A stretch of DNA of 64,000 nucleotides from a virus: IMG/VR virus record IMGVR_UViG_3300032092_003271, positions 32,920 through 96,919 of that record. The stretch is one strand, 5' to 3'. The notes under the pieces are model-generated. The model had not been told where the DNA came from. It ran no database searches and saw only the letters and a list, made by a program, of their open reading frames with translations. Positions 8,447-16,928 of this stretch are shown here, in pieces. Position 1 is the first letter of the stretch; each line of letters starts with the position of its first letter. Both the position numbers and the translations under genes were made by a program.

Positions 8447-9943
8447 CTAATTAAATAATTTATTTTTGTTATTTTTAACAAAGGGTAATAAAAATTTATT
8501 ATAATCTTCCTGTTCTCCTTTTGAATTTTTTTCGTCTTTACCCCTTGTTTTACTTTCGTAGTGATAAGCAACTAAAGACCCGTCATAATAATTTTTAAGA
8601 CCAAGAAGTCTAACGGATAAATTTAACTCAACATCCTCAAAACAAGTTGTGTAATTTTCATTATAACCACCGGCATTATTAAATGTGTTTTTCCTAATCA
8701 TCATAAGTGCTGCTGTACTACCAACAACTTCTTTTATTCCTGTTGTGTATGAATAGTACGAACCTAACGATGCGTGAGTTAACATAAGTTGATCTTTTCC
8801 TGGTTGTAATTGCATTATAATACCGTCGTGTTGGATTGTATTGTCCTCATAATGTAATCTAGCCCCCACTGTACCAACTTTAGAATTTTCTTTAAAAACT
8901 TTTAACATTCCATAAATAACGTTATTCAGTATTATTATATCATTATTACAAAATAATAAAAACTCGTGCCTGTCAGATAAATGGTTTTTAACCACATCAT
9001 TATTTATTTTTGCAAAATTATAATAATCATACTCAACCAACATAATTTTACCTAAAGGTAAAATTTCATTTTTAATTCTTTCTTTTTCTTCGTTAGTTGA
9101 TCCAGTATCGGCAATAAAAATTTCAAATAAATTATCATTACAGTTATCGTAAAATGATTTCACACAATTAAACAATAAGTCAACATTACCTTTAGTTGGT
9201 ATTATAACCGCGACTTTACCAATGTTTTTTATTTGTTTTTCTTTAATTTCAGGATAATTAACATTTTTTGGTCTTAAATCTAATGGTAATTTATCACCCC
9301 ATTTCTCAACAAATTTTTCTTTACTAACCCAAAATTCTTGATTTGGTTGACCAACAGATTCATGTGTAATTTCAAAAGATGAGGTTACACCAATTTTGAT
9401 ACCATCCAAATAGTTTGGAATACAAAATAGATGATCGTAAAAGTGAAACTTTCCAATTGTCTCATCAAACGTATGTTTAATTTTTGTTTTATCGAAAGAT
9501 ATGAATAAACCATCAATAGTAACAACAGGGATTAAGTAGGGTAATTTAACTGAATATTTGTTTATCCATTTTTTTTGACCTTCGGGGTGATGATATACTT
9601 GACCAACCATTGTCTGATGCATTTTTTCCCAATAGACACCTGACTCAGGAAAGTAACAAGATCCGGCCTTTCCAATAATACCAAATTCAGGATTATTAGA
9701 AAAATCCTCTAAAAGTTTTTTACCCCAATTTTTTTCTAATTTAATGTCGTTGTGGCAACAAACTACAATATCGTAAATTGATTCACTTACCCCACTATTA
9801 TATACTTGAGATAATGAGTATTGGTTATGATTTTCAAATTCTAAAATCTGTACATCCTTTAAACCAACTGTTTGTAACAAATGTTCTTTAAATTTGTTAT
9901 TGTAGTTTTTGTCTTTATGTGTTGAATATATAATAGTTATCAT
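8447..9943 (-). CDS. Two-domain GT2 glycosyltransferase
   Basis: Two GT-A modules are fused. Residues 1-230 resemble the StrF-like/Glyco_tranf_2_5 group (ITIIYSTHKD, then VVCCHNDIKLEKNW with HND at 64-66). Residues 244-498 are a classical family 2 domain beginning VAVIIPTKGN, with FCNNDII as the D-x-D equivalent and an HDGI...ALMMIRKNTF region near the acceptor site. Bifunctional GT2 proteins of this kind extend glycans with two sugars. The 498-residue protein ends in TAG 5 bases before the next start. Sugars are unknown. Confidence 0.85.
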   Translation of the reverse strand: MITIIYSTHKDKNYNNKFKEHLLQTVGLKDVQILEFENHNQYSLSQVYNSGVSESIYDIVVCCHNDIKLEKNWGKKLLEDFSNNPEFGIIGKAGSCYFPESGVYWEKMHQTMVGQVYHHPEGQKKWINKYSVKLPYLIPVVTIDGLFISFDKTKIKHTFDETIGKFHFYDHLFCIPNYLDGIKIGVTSSFEITHESVGQPNQEFWVSKEKFVEKWGDKLPLDLRPKNVNYPEIKEKQIKNIGKVAVIIPTKGNVDLLFNCVKSFYDNCNDNLFEIFIADTGSTNEEKERIKNEILPLGKIMLVEYDYYNFAKINNDVVKNHLSDRHEFLLFCNNDIIILNNVIYGMLKVFKENSKVGTVGARLHYEDNTIQHDGIIMQLQPGKDQLMLTHASLGSYYSYTTGIKEVVGSTAALMMIRKNTFNNAGGYNENYTTCFEDVELNLSVRLLGLKNYYDGSLVAYHYESKTRGKDEKNSKGEQEDYNKFLLPFVKNNKNKLFN

Positions 9944-10833
9944 TTCTTATAATTGTTAAAATAATCTTTTGCTCTTTGTTCGTCTTGTTCATACATGGTT
10001 TTATTGTGCATTGACATATGACCATAACCAACTTCAGAAAAATAACCATGAGTTGAGGATTTATAAATGTCATAATGTTTAAATTTATATCCTTTAGTGA
10101 CCATTTGTTTAAACCATACGTCGGCTAAATCTATCCCATAATAACCACCAAAAGGAAATACGTCACAATTTGGAATTACTTCTTTTTTGTAGTTATCAAC
10201 ATTTATTAATGCACACCATTCGTTAACTCTACATTCCGGCATTGGGAATGGGTTTTGTTTACTAATAAATGGTCTGCCGTGATTGGCACTTCTAGTGTCA
10301 GGGTTTTTATCTACATAATTAATAATCTCGTCATAAGGTAATTGGTTTTCACAATTAGACTCTAATAGATGAGAGTCACATATGTTCTCACGTTTTAATG
10401 GACAATTCCAGCACTGACCAATATGACCAATGGTAAAACAATCCCCAATTTCTGACAACAATTCAGAAACAATATCATTGGTAAATAAAACGTCATTATG
10501 AATGATAAGAAGATGTTTTTTATCCGTGTTCTCTAAACCATATTGATATCTTAAAGATGATCTGTAATCATTATCTGAAATGGTTTTAATAACATCACTA
10601 TTATTTATCCAAAGATGAAACTTAGGTATGAACCTAATTAATTTATCGTAATTTAAATTTTCAGATATAATTTTATAGTCATAATCTTCAGGTTGATCTC
10701 TTTCCTCGATAAAAAATATTTTATCGATTAAATTTCCGGAATGTTCTAATAAAGTTTTTAATGTTATTAACGTTTGATAAGGTTTACCATATACGTTAAT
10801 ACAAACATCAATTTTTTTCATGTTAGATTTCAT
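9940..10833 (-). CDS. GT2-like glycosyltransferase, paralogue A
   Basis: This 297-residue protein is a clear paralogue of the gene at 11678-12511. Both share NVYGKP/HVYGKP near the start, a THND/IHNDVL acidic motif, IGQCWNCP or LGQCWNCP, and MPECRVNEW or LPECRLNEW. The N-terminal strand plus HNDVL looks like a GT-A fold. The conserved CWNCP and a further Cys may form a structural site. Two in-frame ATGs exist four codons apart (10833 and 10821); the first abuts the upstream stop. The two paralogues flank a GT11-like gene, suggesting duplication followed by divergence of acceptor specificity (inference). Confidence 0.6.
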   Translation of the reverse strand: MKSNMKKIDVCINVYGKPYQTLITLKTLLEHSGNLIDKIFFIEERDQPEDYDYKIISENLNYDKLIRFIPKFHLWINNSDVIKTISDNDYRSSLRYQYGLENTDKKHLLIIHNDVLFTNDIVSELLSEIGDCFTIGHIGQCWNCPLKRENICDSHLLESNCENQLPYDEIINYVDKNPDTRSANHGRPFISKQNPFPMPECRVNEWCALINVDNYKKEVIPNCDVFPFGGYYGIDLADVWFKQMVTKGYKFKHYDIYKSSTHGYFSEVGYGHMSMHNKTMYEQDEQRAKDYFNNYKK

Positions 10834-11676
10834 TTAATTTGTTTGATTTATTTCCCAATTTTCAGGATAATAACTAGGACAATAAAACATTTCATAACAC
10901 TGACCATTAAGGTTTTTCCCAGAATGAATTACTCTCCCGTTATTAAAATTTTTAACGTACCACATTTGCCACCAAGTAAAAGTTGAGCTACCCCCAATAA
11001 AATTATCACAAAGAGTGCCTAATATAAATTGATCCATAGGGTTATTTGTGTAGTCTTTAGAAAGTATGTGTGTATTATTAGGTTCGGCAAATAAAAAGTT
11101 TTTACCATTATAATAATTTTTACACCACTCAATATCATCTGAAAAAATTATAATATTATAATCTAAGTAATTTGGAAATTCTTTTTTTAATGTTTCTTCA
11201 TACCAAGTTTCAGGTATTTGATAAAAACAATCATGACCCACAAAATCACCCCTTCTAACACCAATTCCAATTGTTGGTTTTGTAAAAAAATCTTTATATT
11301 TGTTTTTTACCTCTTTAATTTTTTCTTCTTTTATTTCTAAAATATTTTTAATATAATCAACATCATCAATAAACCATTTTTCTGATTGTAATCCAGGATA
11401 TCCTAATATATTAATTATTTTGTCATTATTTAATTTAAAAAACTCAATAAAATTTTCTTTTTCATCATCACTATATTTTGTTATTTGAAATGAATACTCA
11501 ATATCGTAATTCTGATCTTCAGTAACATTAGGTGGATTTTTTAAATAATCCCATAGAAAATATTCAGGAAGTGCAATCTCATTATTAGAATGTTTTGCCA
11601 AGTAGTTTAATCCTGTAAAAAGAAATAACCAATTACCTAATCTTAAGTGGTTACCCCAACCATTGCATTTTATCAT
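10834..11676 (-). CDS. GT11-like alpha-1,2-fucosyltransferase
   Basis: Predicted GDP-fucose-dependent transferase. The ATG at 11676 is chosen because it gives the N-terminal GWGNHLRLGNWLF stretch that matches the family's GGLGNQMFQYA region, and it lies 1 base beyond the upstream stop. Further motifs are IGIGVRRGDF (about 136-145), equivalent to the H-x-R-R-x-D nucleotide-sugar motif, and GGSSTFTWWQMW near the C-terminus, equivalent to the family's S-x-F-S-W-W. The product has 280 residues. The same operon encodes Gmd and Fcl, so synthesis and use of GDP-fucose are genetically linked. Confidence 0.72.
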   Translation of the reverse strand: MIKCNGWGNHLRLGNWLFLFTGLNYLAKHSNNEIALPEYFLWDYLKNPPNVTEDQNYDIEYSFQITKYSDDEKENFIEFFKLNNDKIINILGYPGLQSEKWFIDDVDYIKNILEIKEEKIKEVKNKYKDFFTKPTIGIGVRRGDFVGHDCFYQIPETWYEETLKKEFPNYLDYNIIIFSDDIEWCKNYYNGKNFLFAEPNNTHILSKDYTNNPMDQFILGTLCDNFIGGSSTFTWWQMWYVKNFNNGRVIHSGKNLNGQCYEMFYCPSYYPENWEINQTN

Positions 11677-11677
11677 A

Positions 11678-12511
11678 CTAGTTAAAATTTTCCATGAAAT
11701 ATTTTTTAGCGTTTTCTTCAGCCCCCACATAATAATTGTTATTTAGTGATGTTTGATATCCGCATGATAAATCAGACCAATACGAGTGAACATATTTTTC
11801 AACGTAATTAATGAACTTGTAACCTTTAAGATGTAAACTTCTAAACCAAGCAACCCCGGAGTCAGGACCAAAAACCCCAAAAAGAGGAGTGTCTCCATTT
11901 GGATAGGTTTCTTTATTAGACATTTCTCTATTAATTAAACAAGCCCATTCATTTAATCTACACTCCGGTAATGGTTTAGGATTTGTCCTATCAACATTAT
12001 GTACACCTGTTCTTACATATGGTAAACCTAATGAGATTACCTCATCATATGTTGGGTTCCAATCGTAAAATTTCTCACCACTACATAAGTTAGCTTTGTT
12101 TGCTGGACAATTCCAACATTGACCAAGTTGACCAATACCAATTGAGTCATTTATTTTATTTAACATATCACCAATGATATCGTCAGTGTATAATACATCA
12201 TTGTGAGTTATGAAGATAAATTTCTTATCACTTTTCTCAAATCCATATTGTGAATAACTATTTAAACGATCATTTTCATCGTTCATATTTTTTACCGAAT
12301 ACATTAAAATAGAATGTTTTGGTTCGTACACAATTAAATTATCAAAATAATCTACAACCCAATCAATAGTATCATCGTATGGTTGTTTTGGTTCTTTAAC
12401 AAAAAATATTTTATCAATGTGATTGCCTGAATGTTTCATTAAACTTTTTAATGTACATAATGTTTGCCACGGCTTTCCGTAAACATGAATAACTACATCA
12501 ACCTTTTCCAT
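11678..12511 (-). CDS. GT2-like glycosyltransferase, paralogue B
   Basis: A 277-residue paralogue of the gene at 9940-10833, colinear over almost the whole length. It begins VDVVIHVYGKPWQT, carries the acidic THNDVLYTDDI motif near residue 92, LGQCWNCPANKANLC, and LPECRLNEWACL. The predicted fold is GT-A. It terminates in TAG. It is the first sugar gene downstream of dut, separated by 10 bases without a clear promoter, so it is probably co-transcribed with dut and the exonuclease gene. Donor and acceptor are unknown. Confidence 0.6.
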   Translation of the reverse strand: MEKVDVVIHVYGKPWQTLCTLKSLMKHSGNHIDKIFFVKEPKQPYDDTIDWVVDYFDNLIVYEPKHSILMYSVKNMNDENDRLNSYSQYGFEKSDKKFIFITHNDVLYTDDIIGDMLNKINDSIGIGQLGQCWNCPANKANLCSGEKFYDWNPTYDEVISLGLPYVRTGVHNVDRTNPKPLPECRLNEWACLINREMSNKETYPNGDTPLFGVFGPDSGVAWFRSLHLKGYKFINYVEKYVHSYWSDLSCGYQTSLNNNYYVGAEENAKKYFMENFN

Positions 12512-12521
12512 AATTCTATAA

Positions 12522-13133
12522 CTATTTTAAACCAGTACTCCCAAAACCATTATCGTTTCGATCTTTATTTTCTAATTTATTTTTTTCAACAAACTCAACC
12601 CATTTTCCTGAAACAACAGGACAAAGAACCGCTTGCGCAATTTTTTGACCTTTTTCAATCCTTACTTTCTGATTTGTGGTGTTAAAAAGTATAACCTGTA
12701 TTTCACCTAAATATCCTTGATCTACGGTACCTGGTGAGTTTAAAACCATAAGACCTTGTTTAAGTGCTAAACCACTTTTAGATCTTACTTGTATTTCATA
12801 TCCTTCAGGAATGTCTAAGATTAAACCCGTATTTACTAATTTTCTATCAAATGCGTGTATCCAACACTCCTCAATTGAATACAAATCAAATCCTGAATCA
12901 GAGACATAATTATAAGATGGAGAAACTGTGTCTTCTTTTGATTTTACAAACCCCATTTCAATTTTAGGAATATACTCTTCCATCTCCTTTTCTAATTCAT
13001 CTATATCAATTCCAAAAGAATCCATAATAGCATTGTAATCAATATCTTGGGTTTCATCTATTTCAATATCATCAAGTAATTTCATTAACATGTTTATTTC
13101 TTCCTCGTTAATGTCATCTAATTCTTTACTCAT
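12522..13133 (-). CDS. dut: dUTP diphosphatase (dUTPase)
   Basis: Hydrolyses dUTP to dUMP and pyrophosphate, keeping uracil out of phage DNA and supplying dUMP for dTMP. All five trimeric dUTPase motifs are present: SGFDLYS (80-86), RSKSGLA (117-123), GTVDQGYLG (135-143), GQKIAQ (162-167) and RNDNGFGSTG (192-201). The 203-residue protein carries an unusual acidic N-terminal extension of about 60 residues with no recognised fold. The start codon overlaps the stop of the exonuclease gene (TAATG), indicating translational coupling. Confidence 0.95.
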   Translation of the reverse strand: MSKELDDINEEEINMLMKLLDDIEIDETQDIDYNAIMDSFGIDIDELEKEMEEYIPKIEMGFVKSKEDTVSPSYNYVSDSGFDLYSIEECWIHAFDRKLVNTGLILDIPEGYEIQVRSKSGLALKQGLMVLNSPGTVDQGYLGEIQVILFNTTNQKVRIEKGQKIAQAVLCPVVSGKWVEFVEKNKLENKDRNDNGFGSTGLK

Positions 13134-13858
13134 TATTTTAAACTTTTTAATTTGATTATTGTATCGATCAAAACTTTAACATCTTTCTCACAATACTCAG
13201 ATATTTCTTCCAATCTGTTATGTCCCCAATATGCTTCGTGAACCATTCCTCCGTTTACTTCACCATCTTTTGGTGTTGGGATGTCTAAACATGCACACAT
13301 CAAATCTAATGACCCAATTGCGGTGTATGCACCATACTGCCAAATTTCTTTTGTATCAATTGCTTTTACTTCCCAAGGTTTTGTATCATATGAAGGAAGA
13401 ATCTTTGACGGCATAATTCCATTTACAATCATTCTTTTTGCTAACATCGGGATGTCAAAGTTTTTAAGGTTGTGACCACAAAGATAAAAATCTAATTTAT
13501 GACATCTGTCCAACAAATCCCGAACCTCCAAAAGTAATTTGTGTTCATCATCACCCAAAAATGTTTGTTTTTTGGTTTCACCATTATCTAAAACAAAGGC
13601 CATAGATACACATACGATTTTTGCAAATTCAGGTACAAGTGCTGATCTTTTTCTAAATACAATGTCCATATGTTCTTCGGTTGTTCTATCTTCACCCCAT
13701 TCTTTGTCTTCAGGAAATCTTTTTAAAAACCAATCAAAATATTTGTCGAATTGTTCTGCAATTTTTGGGTTTGATTGAAGACATGTTTGGTAATCAGCGC
13801 AACCACCAACAGTTTCAATGTCTAAAAATAAAATTTTCGTTATTGGTATATTAATCAT
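13133..13858 (-). CDS. 3'-5' exonuclease of the PolB-exonuclease-like type
   Basis: The 241-residue DnaQ-fold protein shows ExoI as LFLDIETVGG (residues 10-19), ExoII as CGHNLKNFDIPML, and ExoIII as YCEKDVKVL near the C-terminus. This arrangement matches the predicted 3'-5' exonucleases related to the exonuclease domain of family B polymerases (PF10108 type). It is separate from the exonuclease domain inside the phage DNA polymerase encoded at 53.7-56.6 kb. A role in DNA repair, recombination or host DNA turnover is possible (inference). It overlaps the nucleotidyltransferase and dut genes by a few bases. Confidence 0.85.
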   Translation of the reverse strand: MINIPITKILFLDIETVGGCADYQTCLQSNPKIAEQFDKYFDWFLKRFPEDKEWGEDRTTEEHMDIVFRKRSALVPEFAKIVCVSMAFVLDNGETKKQTFLGDDEHKLLLEVRDLLDRCHKLDFYLCGHNLKNFDIPMLAKRMIVNGIMPSKILPSYDTKPWEVKAIDTKEIWQYGAYTAIGSLDLMCACLDIPTPKDGEVNGGMVHEAYWGHNRLEEISEYCEKDVKVLIDTIIKLKSLK

Positions 13859-14307
13859 AATTCTGTTTTTTTAATAATTTCAGGATTTTGTTTTAAAGTT
13901 TGTATTGTAATTAAATCTTTAATTTTTGTAGTTGACCATCCGTGAGATCTTGTAGTATAAATAACGTCTATCGGTAAATGGTCTCCCGTAAATCTTTTAC
14001 CGATGTAATCATCACCTAAGATTCTTACATCAGGTTTGTAAAATTCAATTAACCTTTGTAGATCTTCTTCATCGTCATAACATACTACTTCATCAATGTA
14101 TTTGATTGACATTAATGTTTTATATCTTTCGTATAATGGGATGACAGGTTTATATTTTGTATATCTAGTTTCTGATGGATCTCTTTGTAGAAATACCATA
14201 AAATAATCACAATGTTCTTTTGCAGTCTCAAATGTGTAAATGTAACCTGGATGTAACAAGTCAAAGTTACCAGCGGTGAATCCTATTTTTCCTTTTTTCT
14301 GATCCAT
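13855..14307 (-). CDS. TagD-like cytidylyltransferase-family protein
   Basis: A 150-residue single-domain nucleotidyltransferase. It starts with GFTAGNFDLLHPGY (9-22), corresponding to the family's T-x-G-x-F-D-x-x-H-x-G-H, and ends with the STTKIKD motif near residue 128. The ILGDDYIGKRF segment resembles glycerol-3-phosphate cytidylyltransferase (TagD). The second His of the HxGH signature is Tyr here (HPGY), an unusual change in a nucleotide-binding residue. It may make a CDP-activated polyol or sugar precursor for the surrounding transferases, or be altered in activity (inference). Confidence 0.72.
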   Translation of the reverse strand: MDQKKGKIGFTAGNFDLLHPGYIYTFETAKEHCDYFMVFLQRDPSETRYTKYKPVIPLYERYKTLMSIKYIDEVVCYDDEEDLQRLIEFYKPDVRILGDDYIGKRFTGDHLPIDVIYTTRSHGWSTTKIKDLITIQTLKQNPEIIKKTEL

Positions 14308-14309
14308 AA

Positions 14310-15521
14310 TTATTTTATTAAAGATTTATAAAACGATGCTCTTTCGTGAGACACGTTGTTTATGTCGTATTTGTCTTTTACTGTTTCGTATAGTTTTTCA
14401 CCAAGATCTATAATCATATTGGGATTCTCAACAAGTTTTTTAATGTTTTTTACCCAATCACTATGGTTTTTTGTTTCATCAACTAGTAATGCATTACCAT
14501 CAACAAATTGACCATTTTTTAATGAGTGTTTTAAATCAATCGTGTATGGACCAATATTGGAAGCTATAAGTGCTTTTTTATAAAAACCTGCCTCAATAAC
14601 TTTTAACTGAGATTTCATTCTATTAAAGATGTGATTTTTAATTGGTGCTAATGAAATATCAAACTTTGCATAATTTCTTGCGTATGAGTCAGTAGGTCTT
14701 GTCCAAACCCTCACGTAATTTTCAGTTTGAATTGCGGGATAGTCTTCCTCTTTAAATTTATCTAAAAATAATTTATACTCAGGTGAGATAATTTTATAAT
14801 TGTCTGTGAAAATGTTTTCATACATTGCCCACACAGTCTCTTGTGGTTTGATAGGTCTTTGTCTTTTCTCTCCTGTATCTTTGTTGATTTCAGTAACACT
14901 ACCTCTTGTATCGAAACCACAAACATAATATTGTAATTTATCTTTGAGTGGTGAAAGTTTATTAACCATACCATCTAACAATTTTAAATCGTGTAAATGT
15001 GATGATCCTCCTAACCACCCAACACGAATTTTATCTGAAGGTAGCGTAGGTTCGGTAAATTGACCTTCTTTTGGGTCGATTGCGTTAGGGAAAACAACTA
15101 CGTTTTTGTTGAACTTTCTAATTTCGTTTGCAAAGATTTCGGTGGTTGTTGTTACATAATCTGCAGCCTTTAAATTTTCTACAATCTTAAGGTGCATTTT
15201 GTCATTAACAATTAAATTATGGATTGGGTGTTCTTTTGTTGGTAACCAATAATCGTCCATATCTGCGATTACAATTATACCAAGACTCCTAAGTAATTTA
15301 ATAATTGTTGGGCATTGATCTAAATCACCAAAATTTCTGTGAAAATGAACTATTTGGTAATTTTTCCAATAACTTACATCGTTAATTCTTGGTTTATAAT
15401 CGATATCGATATGAAAATCATTAGGATATAAATTTTGTAGATTGATATGCGGATCAACTGAACGATATTTACCAACACCACTTGTGTCGGAAGGTAATAC
15501 TAATACTTTAATTTTAGACAT
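14310..15521 (-). CDS. GT-B (GT4-like) glycosyltransferase
   Basis: The start at 15521 (MSKIKVLVLPSDTSGVGKYR) is preferred over an upstream ATG that adds 15 hydrophobic residues, because the glycine-containing first strand is typical of GT-B enzymes. The 403-residue protein has IVIADMDDYW in the N-terminal lobe, a linker near VFPNAID, IRVGWLGGSSHLHDL at the start of the C-terminal lobe, and KVIEAGFYKKALIASNIGP where family 4 enzymes carry the E-x7-E type motif. It is preceded by a terminator, so its transcription start may lie in the short upstream gap. The specificity is unknown. Confidence 0.75.
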   Translation of the reverse strand: MSKIKVLVLPSDTSGVGKYRSVDPHINLQNLYPNDFHIDIDYKPRINDVSYWKNYQIVHFHRNFGDLDQCPTIIKLLRSLGIIVIADMDDYWLPTKEHPIHNLIVNDKMHLKIVENLKAADYVTTTTEIFANEIRKFNKNVVVFPNAIDPKEGQFTEPTLPSDKIRVGWLGGSSHLHDLKLLDGMVNKLSPLKDKLQYYVCGFDTRGSVTEINKDTGEKRQRPIKPQETVWAMYENIFTDNYKIISPEYKLFLDKFKEEDYPAIQTENYVRVWTRPTDSYARNYAKFDISLAPIKNHIFNRMKSQLKVIEAGFYKKALIASNIGPYTIDLKHSLKNGQFVDGNALLVDETKNHSDWVKNIKKLVENPNMIIDLGEKLYETVKDKYDINNVSHERASFYKSLIK

Positions 15522-15570
15522 AAATTTCTTTTGTAGAAATCTAATAATTTTAAACAAAATAATCAATAAT

Positions 15571-15601
15571 AAAAAAAAATACCCACCATAAGATGAGTAT
15601 T
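15571..15601 (-). terminator. Rho-independent terminator
   Basis: Read on the minus strand, an 8-base stem (AATACTCA paired with TGGGTATT, one G-U pair) encloses an 8-base loop and is followed by a run of eight or more T. It lies about 25 bases past the end of the 205-residue protein gene transcribed in the same direction, so it should end the 15.6-18.3 kb minus-strand transcript. Confidence 0.75.
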
Positions 15602-15625
15602 TAATTTACGCCTGAAAAGTATTTT

Positions 15626-16243
15626 TTATTTTGCGATTTTTTTAACCTTTAAAACTTTACCCTCAAATAAGTGTTGACCAACTCTAAATTTGAACATTTC
15701 TCCACTATTTGATTCTGATTCAACTAAAAGACCATTTTCTTTTAGAACATCCTGAACTGTTTCTCTAACAATTTCTCTTATTTGATTTGAGGTCAATGAA
15801 CTTGATGATTGTACTTGTTGTGTTTGTTGTCTTGGTTTACTCTCAGCAATTTGATCACCTTTTGCATTTGTGTTCATTAATCTTGCCGCCTTCTCAATTA
15901 AATCATTACTTAAAACTGTATCTGTTGACATACCCATTGATGGTTGTTGTATAGGATGTTCCATCATTAATCTTTTAATTTCGTCAGGTAATTTAGAACT
16001 TGCAATTCTATCTTCCATAGGTAGATTAGATTGTCTTGGTTGTGATACAGGTCTTGTTTCTTCCATTAAATCCGCAGGTAAGTTATATCTTGCTGCTGGA
16101 GCCTCATAATTCTCAACCATTGGGCTTGAGTAATCATTACCCATGTTTATGTTACGAGCTTGACCTCTACCCATGTCATTGTGTTTTTCCATGATCTTTT
16201 TTGAGACCATTAATTTTTGTAGTAATTCTGATTCTGAATTCAT
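15626..16243 (-). CDS. Hypothetical phage protein, Gln/Ser-rich with conserved C-terminal segment
   Basis: A 205-residue hydrophilic protein of unknown function. Most of the first 130 residues look disordered (rich in Gln, Pro, Asn, Met). Residues about 145-170 form an amphipathic helix (IREIVRETVQDVLKE), followed by a short basic beta-rich end (FKFRVGQHLFEGKVLKVKKIAK). This layout suits a scaffold-like or tethered virion protein, but no family is recognised. It is the last gene before a terminator in a five-gene minus-strand group. Confidence 0.6.
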   Translation of the reverse strand: MNSESELLQKLMVSKKIMEKHNDMGRGQARNINMGNDYSSPMVENYEAPAARYNLPADLMEETRPVSQPRQSNLPMEDRIASSKLPDEIKRLMMEHPIQQPSMGMSTDTVLSNDLIEKAARLMNTNAKGDQIAESKPRQQTQQVQSSSSLTSNQIREIVRETVQDVLKENGLLVESESNSGEMFKFRVGQHLFEGKVLKVKKIAK

Positions 16244-16244
16244 A

Positions 16245-16643
16245 TTATGTTATATTTTCGTTTCCAAATACTGCGTTAATTATCATTCTTTCCATACTCC
16301 TGTCACCTGTAGGATTATATCCAGGACGAGGAGTGTCAAATACTTCTTGAGTTGGTCTAATGAATTCCATTTTATCCACTCTAAAAAATCTCCAACTAGG
16401 AAGAGGTTTTTTTCCTAAATAAGCTCTATGTGATGATCCTTCTCTATCCCAAGCTCTTAATACGGGATTACCCCTCTTACTATAACCGTAGGCCACGGGT
16501 TCAATAACCCTTAACCCCTTACCTCCAGGTTCGTCACCGTTATAATAAATAACACATACTTTTTTATTTCTTATAGCATCAGTTATTTGATCAGCTGTTG
16601 CTACCTCTAAAATAAGTTTATTTAATGTGTTGTAAAGTTTCAT
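16245..16643 (-). CDS. Small WYL-like domain protein
   Basis: The 132-residue protein contains a WYL-like core: KVCVIYYNG followed by LRVIEPVAYGYSKRGNPVLRAWDREG, and later WRFFRVDKMEFIRPT. In WYL domains the corresponding strands read I-x-Y, R-x-I-x-P and R-x-F-R-x-D-R-I, and the domain binds ligands or nucleic acid in many bacterial regulators. Here it stands alone without a helix-turn-helix, so a direct DNA-binding regulator is not evident. The start overlaps the upstream gene's stop by 1 base. Function is unknown. Confidence 0.55.
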   Translation of the reverse strand: MKLYNTLNKLILEVATADQITDAIRNKKVCVIYYNGDEPGGKGLRVIEPVAYGYSKRGNPVLRAWDREGSSHRAYLGKKPLPSWRFFRVDKMEFIRPTQEVFDTPRPGYNPTGDRSMERMIINAVFGNENIT

Positions 16644-16927
16644 TATGCAGATGGAGTTGTGTATGGTTTGTTTGGTTGGTATTCATTAACTTTTATTTCA
16701 TTTTTTCTTTCAATAATATCAATTGATGAACCACCATTGATCGTATCTAAGAAAATTCCAGTACCTTTACCTGACTCATCACCATCTGATAGTGCATCAG
16801 GGTTAACCGCAGAATATGGATTTACCGTTTTGTAATCATTTTTTACAAGAAGGCTTTTTCTTTGGATGTCAGCAACTGCAGTCAAATCATTTGCTGGTTG
16901 GCTAAAATCTAATCTTTCTGTTTGCAT
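16643..16927 (-). CDS. Hypothetical small phage protein
   Basis: A 94-residue, mostly polar protein with an Asn/Tyr/Pro-rich C-terminus (NEYQPNKPYTTPSA). No recognisable domain, membrane segment or Cys motif. It is coupled by 1-base overlap to the WYL-like gene and ends 1 base from the next upstream gene, so it is a genuine operon member. Function unknown. Confidence 0.6.
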   Translation of the reverse strand: MQTERLDFSQPANDLTAVADIQRKSLLVKNDYKTVNPYSAVNPDALSDGDESGKGTGIFLDTINGGSSIDIIERKNEIKVNEYQPNKPYTTPSA

Positions 16928-16928
16928 T

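Noticed and set aside
8-15521. A bacterial chromosomal O-antigen locus
   Set aside because: There is no flippase, polymerase or ligase, gene packing is extreme, and dut, phage exonuclease and fibre genes are directly linked to it.
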